Below are positions 55,304 through 62,445 of a stretch of DNA of 64,000 nt, in pieces; positions within the stretch are counted from its first letter, which is position 1, and each line of letters opens with the position of its first letter. A program made the position numbers and the translations under genes. Origin of the DNA: Maioricimonas rarisocia (lineage in GTDB: Bacteria > Planctomycetota > Planctomycetia > Planctomycetales > Planctomycetaceae); assembly GCF_007747795.1 (NCBI RefSeq), contig NZ_CP036275.1, positions 372,001 to 436,000 of the forward strand. The letters are read 5' to 3'. The notes beneath the pieces were generated by a model. The model saw only the letters and a program-made list of their open reading frames with translations. It made no database searches and was not told the origin of the DNA.

Positions 55304-56755
55304 TCACCACGCGATGTCCCAGTCGTCCAGCGGGATCAACGCGTTCCATTCGGGAGGGAAGGCCACGCCGAAGCCCCGGCACTGCAGCGACTCACACTGC
55401 ACCATGCCGTTGCGGATGTTCAGGAACAGTTCGCCGTCTCGGGGCGTATACAGATCCCGGTGGGCCGTACGAACGTGCCGCTTCTCGGTCTCCGTCAGAT
55501 GACTCAGCCCATAGCTGTAGTGGTGCCCGTTCCGTTCGCAGTCGAGGATGTCGAGCACGCCCAGGGCGGCGAAGTCCTGGTGCAGGGGGACCATCGGCAT
55601 GTTGGAGAGATCTTCGCCGGACTGGATGACGATGCGGTCCTGTGCTTCCAGCTGCCGGCAGCGACAGAAGTTGACGAGCGACTTGAAGACACCCTTGCAG
55701 TTCTTGTGGGACGTTCCCGAGTAGCCGATGGCCAGGGCCGAGGGGAACGAGTCGAGGCTCTCGTCCGCTTCGTCAATGATGACCGGCTTATGGCGGGTGA
55801 TCTTCGCGATCGCGTCTGCTGTGGAGGGATCGTGCGTAAGGGCCCGGGTGAGCGGCTGCTCGATAAAGCTGGTGTGCTGGAAGATGCCGAGCTGTTCCGC
55901 TTCGAACCGTTCGACGAAGCGGGCGAAGGCGTTGATGTCGGTATAGCTTTCGTTGCCGTCCAGCGTGACGACCGGATCTTCCACATCGACGATGACGTCC
56001 CAGATGCGTCCCAGGCGATGCAGGTCGGCCTCGGCGTCGCCGGAGATCTTCACCTTGAAGAACTTCAGCCCGTCCCGCTGCACGTATTCGGCCAGTGTCT
56101 CCGGTTCGCCATCGTTGACCCGCTCTGATTCAGGCAGGTCGTCTGCCGTGAGCGGATCGGCCAGTCCGACGGTGTGACGGATCGCGAAGCGGGTCCGCGG
56201 TCGTTGCGGCAGGTGGTCCTGCAGCCGGATCGACTTCAGTTCGGGGAAGACCGAGCCGGCGTCGAAGCCGAGGCGATTCTGACGGACGGCTTCAAAGAAC
56301 GAGAGTTCTTCCATCCTGCAGACCGCATCGATCATCGCACGCTCGAACAGTGCTGAGGCGTACGCGATGCTGAGTCCCTCGTGGTTCGCGGCTTTGCCCT
56401 GCAGCCGGATTGGTTCCAGTCGGTCGTGCCACTGCTCGAACGGCGTATCGAAGCGGGGCTGCTCGAGGTAGAGATCGCGGGCCCGCCGGACGAGCGCCAG
56501 CAACCGGTCGAGCTTCTCCTCGGGGCCATAGTCGCTCCGCTTGTCGAGCCAGCCGAACGAAGGCCGATCGCCCGCGACACCCCAGGTGCGGCGGCCCTGG
56601 TCGTCGGTCAGCTGCATGCGGACCAGCAGGATTCCGCGCGGTCGACGCTTGGGGGGTGGTGCGTCGGCACCCTTCTGCTTGCCGATCGTGAATGTCATGC
56701 GGTTCGGCGGTGTTTCGCGGACAAACAGGTCGATCGATTCGATGTGGTACGCCAT
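55304..56755 (-). CDS. Mandelate racemase/enolase superfamily enzyme
   Basis: 483 aa, longer than the usual 370-400. Expected landmarks in order: FFKVKISGD (catalytic KxK), VTLDGNESY (first metal Asp), SFIEQPLTR (metal Glu), VIIDEADESLDS (metal Asp) and SGTSHKNCKGVFKSL (C-terminal Lys/His region). The N-terminal capping domain has RPRGILLVRMQLTDDQGRRTWGVAGDRPSFGWLDKR. It abstracts an alpha proton from a carboxylate, probably a sugar acid or related compound; the substrate is unknown. Monocistronic, divergent from the alpha/beta hydrolase. Confidence 0.85.
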   Translation of the reverse strand: MAYHIESIDLFVRETPPNRMTFTIGKQKGADAPPPKRRPRGILLVRMQLTDDQGRRTWGVAGDRPSFGWLDKRSDYGPEEKLDRLLALVRRARDLYLEQPRFDTPFEQWHDRLEPIRLQGKAANHEGLSIAYASALFERAMIDAVCRMEELSFFEAVRQNRLGFDAGSVFPELKSIRLQDHLPQRPRTRFAIRHTVGLADPLTADDLPESERVNDGEPETLAEYVQRDGLKFFKVKISGDAEADLHRLGRIWDVIVDVEDPVVTLDGNESYTDINAFARFVERFEAEQLGIFQHTSFIEQPLTRALTHDPSTADAIAKITRHKPVIIDEADESLDSFPSALAIGYSGTSHKNCKGVFKSLVNFCRCRQLEAQDRIVIQSGEDLSNMPMVPLHQDFAALGVLDILDCERNGHHYSYGLSHLTETEKRHVRTAHRDLYTPRDGELFLNIRNGMVQCESLQCRGFGVAFPPEWNALIPLDDWDIAW

Positions 56756-56906
56756 GGTGTTCCGTCAGCAGTTCTGCGTGATGTCCGGCGTACATCCTCG
56801 TTGTGCCGTGACCGGTTCCGCAAGGGATCGACAACCGCAATTGCTGCTGCTCCGCAGGGCCGGTAGGCTGAACGAAACCGACGACGATTCTTCCAGGACC
56901 GAAACC

Positions 56907-57740
56907 ATGTTGCCGTTGCGTACCGAAGCTGTCCCATCGTGTGTCCGTTGCCTGCTGCTGACTGTGTTGGCGATTGTTGTCGTCAGCGGCAGTGCGGTCT
57001 CGGCTGGAGTGCTGGAGTTCTACAACGGCTTCGACCCGAGCAAACCGACCGTCATTGCCGCACACGGGCTGAACGGCACGATCGAGTTCGACGACACGTT
57101 CGGTCGGAGTCCGAGCTATGTGGACAAGGCCAATGTTGTCGGCTGGGAATGGGATGCGGATCTCACGTCGCAGTTCATAGTGCGGGCACGGGAATCGGGG
57201 CAGCAGCTGGCGTGGGAGTTTGCCGCGTTCATTGCGAGCGATGCGCCAGATTACATGATGCCCATTCAGCTCGTCGGTCACAGTCTGGGAACACACGTGG
57301 TGCTCTCGGCGGCGTCGGAGCTTCGCGAGCTGGCACTGATCGATTCGATGATCATGATGATCCAGCCGGCTCAGGTGACACTGGTCGACACCGGTTTTAA
57401 TGGCACGATTCAGCTGGAGATCAACGACGTTCTCAACAACGCGCTGTTGCCGGTCAAGATGGACAACTACTGGTCGCCGCGGCTCGCCGCCGGGACCGGG
57501 AAGACGTATGCGGGCGAGCTGGCCAACGCCAGGGTGCCGATCGATCATCTGTCGATCTGGCGGTGGTACTTTGCGAGTCTGGATACTCCGCCGCTCGGCA
57601 TCATCAAGGCGGGGGGACAGTATTCGGTCGTGGGGCAGTATTCCCACCTGGATTTCGGCTCGGTGGCGGTGGAGATGATTGCGGGGAAGGGGACGCCGAC
57701 CAATCCGGGTGATGACCGGTTCAAGCTGGTGTCGTGGTAG
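56907..57740 (+). CDS. Secreted alpha/beta hydrolase (lipase/esterase-like)
   Basis: About 277 aa. AGGA lies 8 bases before the ATG at 56907. Signal peptide (about 13-35). PTVIAAHGLNG is the oxyanion-hole HG motif and QLVGHSLGTHVVL the GxSxG nucleophile elbow, as in pancreatic-lipase-like enzymes. The late IDHLSIWRWY and SVVGQYSHLDFGSVAV regions could supply the His. Ends near TNPGDDRFKLVSW with no sorting signal. Substrate unknown. Confidence 0.75.
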   Translation: MLPLRTEAVPSCVRCLLLTVLAIVVVSGSAVSAGVLEFYNGFDPSKPTVIAAHGLNGTIEFDDTFGRSPSYVDKANVVGWEWDADLTSQFIVRARESGQQLAWEFAAFIASDAPDYMMPIQLVGHSLGTHVVLSAASELRELALIDSMIMMIQPAQVTLVDTGFNGTIQLEINDVLNNALLPVKMDNYWSPRLAAGTGKTYAGELANARVPIDHLSIWRWYFASLDTPPLGIIKAGGQYSVVGQYSHLDFGSVAVEMIAGKGTPTNPGDDRFKLVSW

Positions 57741-57914
57741 GGGGTGTGGCCCCGTGCGAGAGGCGGCTGCATGCCCTATGAGGTGGGCTGTGCGTCTTCC
57801 TGAAGGTGCCTCTTGCCGGCTGTGTGAGCTGCGGGGTGAGTCGAATGTTGTTTGAAGGTACCCCGGGCTGACGCTCGGGGCTCGCCTGTTGACGATTGGG
57901 CCTACCAGGGAGGA

Positions 57915-57935
57915 GTAGGGCAGGCTCTGCCTGCC
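57915..57935 (+). repeat. REP-like palindrome, GTAG head, GGCAGGC stem
   Basis: Identical to 52589-52609; followed 6 bases later by an inverted GCTGGGAC-type element, giving a BIME-like pair. Confidence 0.7.
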
Positions 57936-57941
57936 GATGGT

Positions 57942-57963
57942 GCCGGGACCAGTCCCAGCCTAC
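57942..57963 (-). repeat. REP-like palindrome, GTAG head, GCTGGGAC stem
   Basis: Minus-strand GTAG, arm GCTGGGAC and partner GTCCCGGC (one G:T-type change), loop TG. Confidence 0.7.
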
Positions 57964-57974
57964 GGTCTATCGAG

Positions 57975-57998
57975 GTGGGGCAGACATTCCTGTCTGCC
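57975..57998 (+). repeat. REP-like palindrome, GTGG head, GGCAGAC stem
   Basis: GTGG head with GGCAGAC/GTCTGCC arms, identical to the inverted copy at 13949-13972, 44 kb away. Confidence 0.7.
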
Positions 57999-57999
57999 G

Positions 58000-58110
58000 T
58001 CCGCTCCCTCGCGGTCGCGGCTCGTAACGCGCCACTCGCTGGCGCTTCGTGCTGGTATTGTCACGTCGAACGACGTTCACCGTATCCCGGAGCTCACGGG
58101 CCGGGCTCGC
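58000..58110 (-). repeat. Dispersed composite repeat, copy 4
   Basis: Reverse complement of the module at 222-346: tail at about 58003-58026, 80-base block 58031-58110. Confidence 0.75.
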
Positions 58111-58188
58111 ATGCGGCGCTGCAGGTGTTCCCTCACCTCTCACCGCTTCCTCACGTCGGCGTTCGTCAGGCGGTGGCTGAACTGCGCG

Positions 58189-58857
58189 CTATCGCGGGCT
58201 GATGAGCAACTCGAGCGTCGTGCCGACGACAAGTAAGACGGCACACGAGACCGCTGTTCTGGCCGGCACGGGGTGAGGCTGCTCGCCGAAGCCGAAGCGG
58301 GGGCTCAGGCCGTGCCACAGCCGGAACCCGAGCGGCACCGTGGCGATCGCGAATGCCCACTGCGTCCAGACGTTGCCTCCCTGACGCAGGATCTCGCCGC
58401 TGTCCCCGATTCGTGAAAGCGAGCCGGCGGCCAGGTAGGCTCCGTTGGCGATCAGGCAGAAGCCGGCAAAGAACCGGGCCAGATGCGCGTGCTGCGGCGC
58501 GAACGGGCGGCCCACAATCCACAGGATCACCGGCAGCACGGTGCCGACGAGTGGACCGGCCCACGCGGTGACCAGCGGGGACGGGTTCGCGGCAAGGTCC
58601 GTTCGGGAGATCGTCAGCGGATGCAACACCACCCGCGCAACTTCGCCGCCGGTCAGCACAGCGGCCAATACATGTCCCAGTTCGTGGACGGCCTGCATGC
58701 CGAGCCAGCAGAGCGGAACGATCGTGAACGCCAGCAGATACCGTGGCCAGTCGAGCGGTAGTCGCTCCGGTATTCGTCCGTCGGAATGGTCGCGCATGAG
58801 TCGACGATAGTCGATGCCGGGCGGGAGAGTCGACGGGTGGGCCTTCAAGGAGAGCAT
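58189..58857 (-). CDS. M50-type membrane metallopeptidase-like protein
   Basis: About 222 aa from the start chosen. HELGH (zinc ligands H58, H62 and catalytic E59) lies in a hydrophobic helix (GMQAVHELGHVLAAVLTGGEVARV), and AWAGPLVGTVLPVILW is the conserved second element of M50/site-2-protease-like proteins; five to six hydrophobic helices. Probable intramembrane protease or M50B-like protein of unknown substrate. The frame is open to 59004, but that part looks like translated repeat; 58800 is another possible start. Confidence 0.75.
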   Translation of the reverse strand: MLSLKAHPSTLPPGIDYRRLMRDHSDGRIPERLPLDWPRYLLAFTIVPLCWLGMQAVHELGHVLAAVLTGGEVARVVLHPLTISRTDLAANPSPLVTAWAGPLVGTVLPVILWIVGRPFAPQHAHLARFFAGFCLIANGAYLAAGSLSRIGDSGEILRQGGNVWTQWAFAIATVPLGFRLWHGLSPRFGFGEQPHPVPARTAVSCAVLLVVGTTLELLISPR

Positions 58858-59009
58858 GTGCGTCAGATGACGTTCGCACTCGCGGGGATCCGCGTCTTCC
58901 GGTGGATGGCCTCCTGCCGGCTGCGCCGGCCGCGGTTGGCGAGCAACGGGGTACCCGGCTGATACCCCCGAGCTGACGCTCGGAGATTGCCACGAAACTC
59001 GCATGCTAT

Positions 59010-59031
59010 GCTGGGACCAGTCCCAGCCTAC
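59010..59031 (-). repeat. REP-like palindrome, GTAG head, GCTGGGAC stem
   Basis: Inverted exact copy of 52393-52414. Confidence 0.75.
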
Positions 59032-59057
59032 GGTTCAGCGGGGCTCGCCTGCGCGTG

Positions 59058-59079
59058 GTAGGGCCGGCTGTTGCCGGCC
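59058..59079 (+). repeat. REP-like palindrome, GTAG head, GGCCGGC stem
   Basis: GTAG then GGCCGGC/GCCGGCC arms around a short TGTT loop. It faces 59010-59031 at 26 bp, a BIME-like arrangement. Confidence 0.65.
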
Positions 59080-59095
59080 GAAGGTAGGAAGTTTG

Positions 59096-59208
59096 CTTCC
59101 GCTCCCTCACGGTCGCGGCTCGTAACGCGCCACTCGCTGGCGCTTCGTGCTGGTCTTGTCACGTCGAACGGCGTTCGCCTTATCCCGGAGCTCACGCACC
59201 GGGCTCGC
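59096..59208 (-). repeat. Dispersed composite repeat, copy 5
   Basis: Reverse complement of the module at 222-346: tail CTCCCTCACGGTCGCGGCTC (about 59101-59121), 80-base block 59129-59208. Confidence 0.75.
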
Positions 59209-59608
59209 GTGCAGCGCTGCAGGTGTTCCCTCACCTCTCACCGCTTCCTCCCGTCGGCGTAGGTCAGGCGATGCCTGGGCCTGGGCTACGGACTGTGGCC
59301 GTGACAGCGAATGCAAATCTCGAGACGTTCGCACTGCTGGACTAAGCCAGCAGTGGCACCCCGCGTGAGCTGCCGGGGGAAGCGAATGGCGTTCGACGTG
59401 GCCCTGAGCTGACCTTGGGGCTCGTCAGAGACTCGTCGCACAATGCCGGGACGGGGCCCAGCCTGCCTTGGGTGCGGCGGTCTCGATTCGCGTCGCTCAT
59501 CTCTCAAGACTCATCACGCGTCGCTTCCTTCCGTCGGCTGGCGGTTCGTACTGGTATACTCAGGCGAGCACAACGCTGAAGGCGGGATCTGAGCGGAACG
59601 GAGCCATC

Positions 59609-61333
59609 GTGCAGCGCGCGGTTGACGACATCATCGTGGGGCAGGGACTGGCGGGGACAACGCTCGCCTGGGCGCTGCGCGGACGGGGCCGGCGGGTGGT
59701 CGTGATCGATCCGGAAGAGGCGGTCACTTCGTCACGGATCGCAGCAGGTCTCATCACACCGGTCACCGGTCAGCGACTGGTGCCGACCTGGAGACAGCAG
59801 GAATTCTGGCCGGTCGCCTGCGACTTCTATCGCAGGGTGGAAGCGGAGACGAAGACGAAGTTCTTCGAGCGACGTTCGATGGTGCGGCTGTTCGTCAGCG
59901 AATCGGAGCGACAGCGGTACTGTGATCGCGCGGATGCAGAACTGGCCGGGCTCGTTCGGGACCCCGAACAACCGCTGAATGCGGATTGTTTCGACGCATC
60001 GTTGGGAGCCTTCGAGATGCCCGACGGGGGCCGGCTGGATGTCGCGACGTATCTCGATGCCAGCCGTGCGTGGCTGCGGGCAAACAACGCGATGGTTTCT
60101 GGTCGCATCGATCCTCTGCGGGATGTCAATCTGAAGGACGACGGCGTCGTGCTGCCGGGGTTCGGTCTGCGGGCCGAGCGGCTGGTCTTCTGTGAGGGGG
60201 CGGCCGGACGGGGCAATCCGTGGTTCGATTCTGTCCGTTTCCGACCGGCCAAGGGAGAGATCCTTACGCTGCAGATTCCCGGCCTGGAAGAGGACCGCGT
60301 GATTCATCGCGGCATCTGGCTGGTTCGCGTTGCGGACGACCGATACATGGCCGGCTCGACGTACGAATGGGAGCAGCTTGACTGTGAGCCGACCCCTGCC
60401 GGGCGCGAGGAGATCTGTGAGCGGCTGCGTGCGTTTCTGAGGCTGCCGTTCGAGGTGGTGGGACATATGGCGGCGGTCCGACCCGCGCTGGCCGACTTCA
60501 GGCCGGTGCTGGGACCGCATCCTGAACATCCGCAACTGGTCTGCTTCAACGGGCTGGGGGCGAAGGGATCGCTGCAGGCCCCGTTCTTCGCGAGGCAGCT
60601 GGCGGCGCTCCTTGCCGGTGAGGGGGCGATCGACGACGAAGTGAACGTGCTGCGGATGTTTCCAGAGCGTGCGAACGGGTTGAAGCCGCCGACGGCAATG
60701 AGTTCCGGCCGGGAACCGCGCAGGCAGCTGACGCGGCAGGCACACGACATTGTGCGTGAAGTTCTGGCGGTCGGTGATGTGGCGGTCGATGCGACTGCGG
60801 GGAACGGCCACGACACGCGGCTGCTGGCGCAGCTTGTCGGCGATGGCGGGAAGGTGTTTGCCTTCGATGTTCAGGAAGAGGCGCTGGTCCGTACGGAGAA
60901 GCGGCTGCGTGAGGCGGGGCTGACGCACGTCATGCTGCTGCAGCGCGACCATGCCGAGCTGGCGGCGGCGATTCCGGTCGAGCTGCACGGTCGGATCGCC
61001 GCGGTCATGTTCAACCTGGGGTACCTGCCGGGTGGGGATCATTCGGTCGTGACGCGGACCGATGCGACATTGCAGGCACTGGAAGCCGCCCTCGAGCTTG
61101 TCCGACCCGGTGGGGTGATGACGGTGATGGTCTACCGGGGGCATCCTGGCGGACAGGAGGAGGCGGCAGCGGTCGAGCGGCTTCTCGTGGATCTCGATCC
61201 GCATCGGTGGGATCACCGGACTGTCGATAATCAGTCGGCTGGGACGGGCCCGCGTCTGCACATTGTTCGTCGACGGTCGCCATCTGAAGCCGGGCACGAT
61301 GCGGAGGACGCACAATGCGTGCCATGGTGCTGA
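59609..61333 (+). CDS. Fusion: FAD-dependent oxidoreductase (MnmC1/MnmL-like) + MnmM/YtqB-type methyltransferase
   Basis: 574 aa from the GTG at 59609 (GGAG 5-6 bases upstream); the open frame further 5' is repeat-derived. N-terminal half: DAO-fold FAD site DDIIVGQGLAGTTLAWALRG (G11, G13, G16), IDP at the strand-2 end, and a C-terminal FAD segment ADFRPVLGPHP...VCFNGLGAKGSLQAP (about 296-325), as in the oxidase half of MnmC. From about 370: class I SAM methyltransferase of the rRNA_methylase/YtqB family, with motif I D394ATAGNGHD402 and FNLGYLPGGD (468-477), which I recall as signatures of MnmM. The known chemistry of these parts is cmnm5U to nm5U, then nm5U to mnm5U at tRNA wobble uridine. 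Overlaps the next gene by 19 bases. Activity is inferred. Confidence 0.85.
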   Translation: MQRAVDDIIVGQGLAGTTLAWALRGRGRRVVVIDPEEAVTSSRIAAGLITPVTGQRLVPTWRQQEFWPVACDFYRRVEAETKTKFFERRSMVRLFVSESERQRYCDRADAELAGLVRDPEQPLNADCFDASLGAFEMPDGGRLDVATYLDASRAWLRANNAMVSGRIDPLRDVNLKDDGVVLPGFGLRAERLVFCEGAAGRGNPWFDSVRFRPAKGEILTLQIPGLEEDRVIHRGIWLVRVADDRYMAGSTYEWEQLDCEPTPAGREEICERLRAFLRLPFEVVGHMAAVRPALADFRPVLGPHPEHPQLVCFNGLGAKGSLQAPFFARQLAALLAGEGAIDDEVNVLRMFPERANGLKPPTAMSSGREPRRQLTRQAHDIVREVLAVGDVAVDATAGNGHDTRLLAQLVGDGGKVFAFDVQEEALVRTEKRLREAGLTHVMLLQRDHAELAAAIPVELHGRIAAVMFNLGYLPGGDHSVVTRTDATLQALEAALELVRPGGVMTVMVYRGHPGGQEEAAAVERLLVDLDPHRWDHRTVDNQSAGTGPRLHIVRRRSPSEAGHDAEDAQCVPWC

Positions 61334-62328
61334 TGCGAACCGTCTCACTCGAGGAGACGGACACTCCGCTCGAACTGGTTGATTTGCCGCGGCCGGAGCC
61401 GGGGCCCGGAGAGGTTCTGATCGAAGTTTCCGCGTGCGGCGTCTGCCATACGGAGCTGGACGAGATCGAGGGCCGCTTGCCGCCGCCGGCCCTTCCCGTC
61501 GTTCCCGGTCACGAAGTCGTTGGCCGCGTCGTGATGCAGGGCTGGGGAACGAGCCTGTACAAAAATGGGGACCGGGTTGGCGTGGGGTGGATCCACTCCT
61601 CCAGCTGCGACCGTTCGGAGAACCTCAGTCCCAGGTTCCGGGCCACAGGGCGGGACGTCAACGGCGGTTACGCGGAGTTCATGACGGTCCCGGAAGCGTT
61701 TGCGACGCCGATTCCGGAGCACTTCAGCGACGCGCAGGCCGCACCGCTGCTGTGTGCCGGGGCGGTCGGCTACCGCGCGCTCAAACTGACGCAGATCGAG
61801 AACGGCCAGCCGCTGGGCCTGACCGGCTTCGGCGGGTCGGGGCATCTTGTTCTGCAGCTCAGCCGGCATCTGTATCCGGAGACCGCGGTCTACGTCTTCG
61901 CCCGGGATGCGGACGCCCGTACGTTTGCAGTCGACCTGGGGGCGGTCTGGGCGGGGGAAACGACGGAGCGGGCCCCGGAGGCCCTTCAGGCGATCATCGA
62001 CACCACTCCGGTCTGGAAGCCGGTTGTCGAGGCCCTGGCGAACCTGCGGCCGGGGGGACGGTTGGTGATCAACGCGATTCGCAAGGAGGACGTCGACAAA
62101 GAGGAACTGCTGAGGCTGAGCTATCACGAGCATTTGTGGATGGAGCGCGAGATCAAAACGGTCGCCAACATCACGCACTTCGACATCGGGGAGTTTCTCC
62201 CGATCGCCGCGGAAATCCCGATTGAGCCGACCGTCGAGACGTATCCGCTCGAGGAGGCGAACCGGGCACTGATCGAGTTGTGGCGGGGACCGGTCCGGGG
62301 GGCGAAGGTGCTGTTGATCCGGTCGTGA
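61315..62328 (+). CDS. Zinc-dependent alcohol dehydrogenase family protein
   Basis: 337 aa. GGAGG (61303-61307) 7 bases before the ATG. MDR fold: catalytic-zinc ligands C41 (SACGVCHTELDE) and H66-E67 (PGHEVVGRV), NAD(P)-binding TGFGGSGHLVLQLS (about 160). The structural-zinc lobe, normally a loop with four cysteines before ENL, is shortened here to SSSCDRSENLSPRF with one Cys (C98), so the structural zinc is probably lost. Translationally coupled to the upstream fusion gene through the overlap, though a shared pathway is not obvious. Substrate unknown. Confidence 0.88.
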   Translation: MRAMVLMRTVSLEETDTPLELVDLPRPEPGPGEVLIEVSACGVCHTELDEIEGRLPPPALPVVPGHEVVGRVVMQGWGTSLYKNGDRVGVGWIHSSSCDRSENLSPRFRATGRDVNGGYAEFMTVPEAFATPIPEHFSDAQAAPLLCAGAVGYRALKLTQIENGQPLGLTGFGGSGHLVLQLSRHLYPETAVYVFARDADARTFAVDLGAVWAGETTERAPEALQAIIDTTPVWKPVVEALANLRPGGRLVINAIRKEDVDKEELLRLSYHEHLWMEREIKTVANITHFDIGEFLPIAAEIPIEPTVETYPLEEANRALIELWRGPVRGAKVLLIRS

Positions 62329-62445
62329 GCGACGATTGCACGGCGGGCAAACGTTGGTTCGGCTGGAAGCAGGGTGGTCGGCGCGCGTAGAATCGGGGAT
62401 CGCCGATGTGACGCTCCTTCCATTTTGTTCCCACCGAAGGCCCGC

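Larger units (their letters stand above)
57741..58188. other. Repeat-rich convergent gap
   Basis: 448 bp between converging genes, containing three REP-like palindromes (57915, 57942, 57975) and a minus-strand copy of the 80-bp composite repeat (about 58000-58110). No gene. Confidence 0.6.
58858..59608. other. Repeat-rich divergent gap
   Basis: 751 bp with REP-like elements at 59010 and 59058, a degenerate one near 59259 (GTAGGTCAGGC...GCCTGGGC) and composite repeat copy 5. It must hold the promoter of the 59609 gene. No gene seen. Confidence 0.5.

Noticed and set aside
56292-57647. Minus-strand frame opposite the secreted alpha/beta hydrolase
   Set aside because: It overlaps two better genes (enolase-superfamily enzyme and the hydrolase with GHSLG and signal peptide) and has no domain.
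57852-58236. Small plus-strand genes in the 57.8-58.2 kb gap
   Set aside because: They consist of REP and 80-bp repeat sequence.
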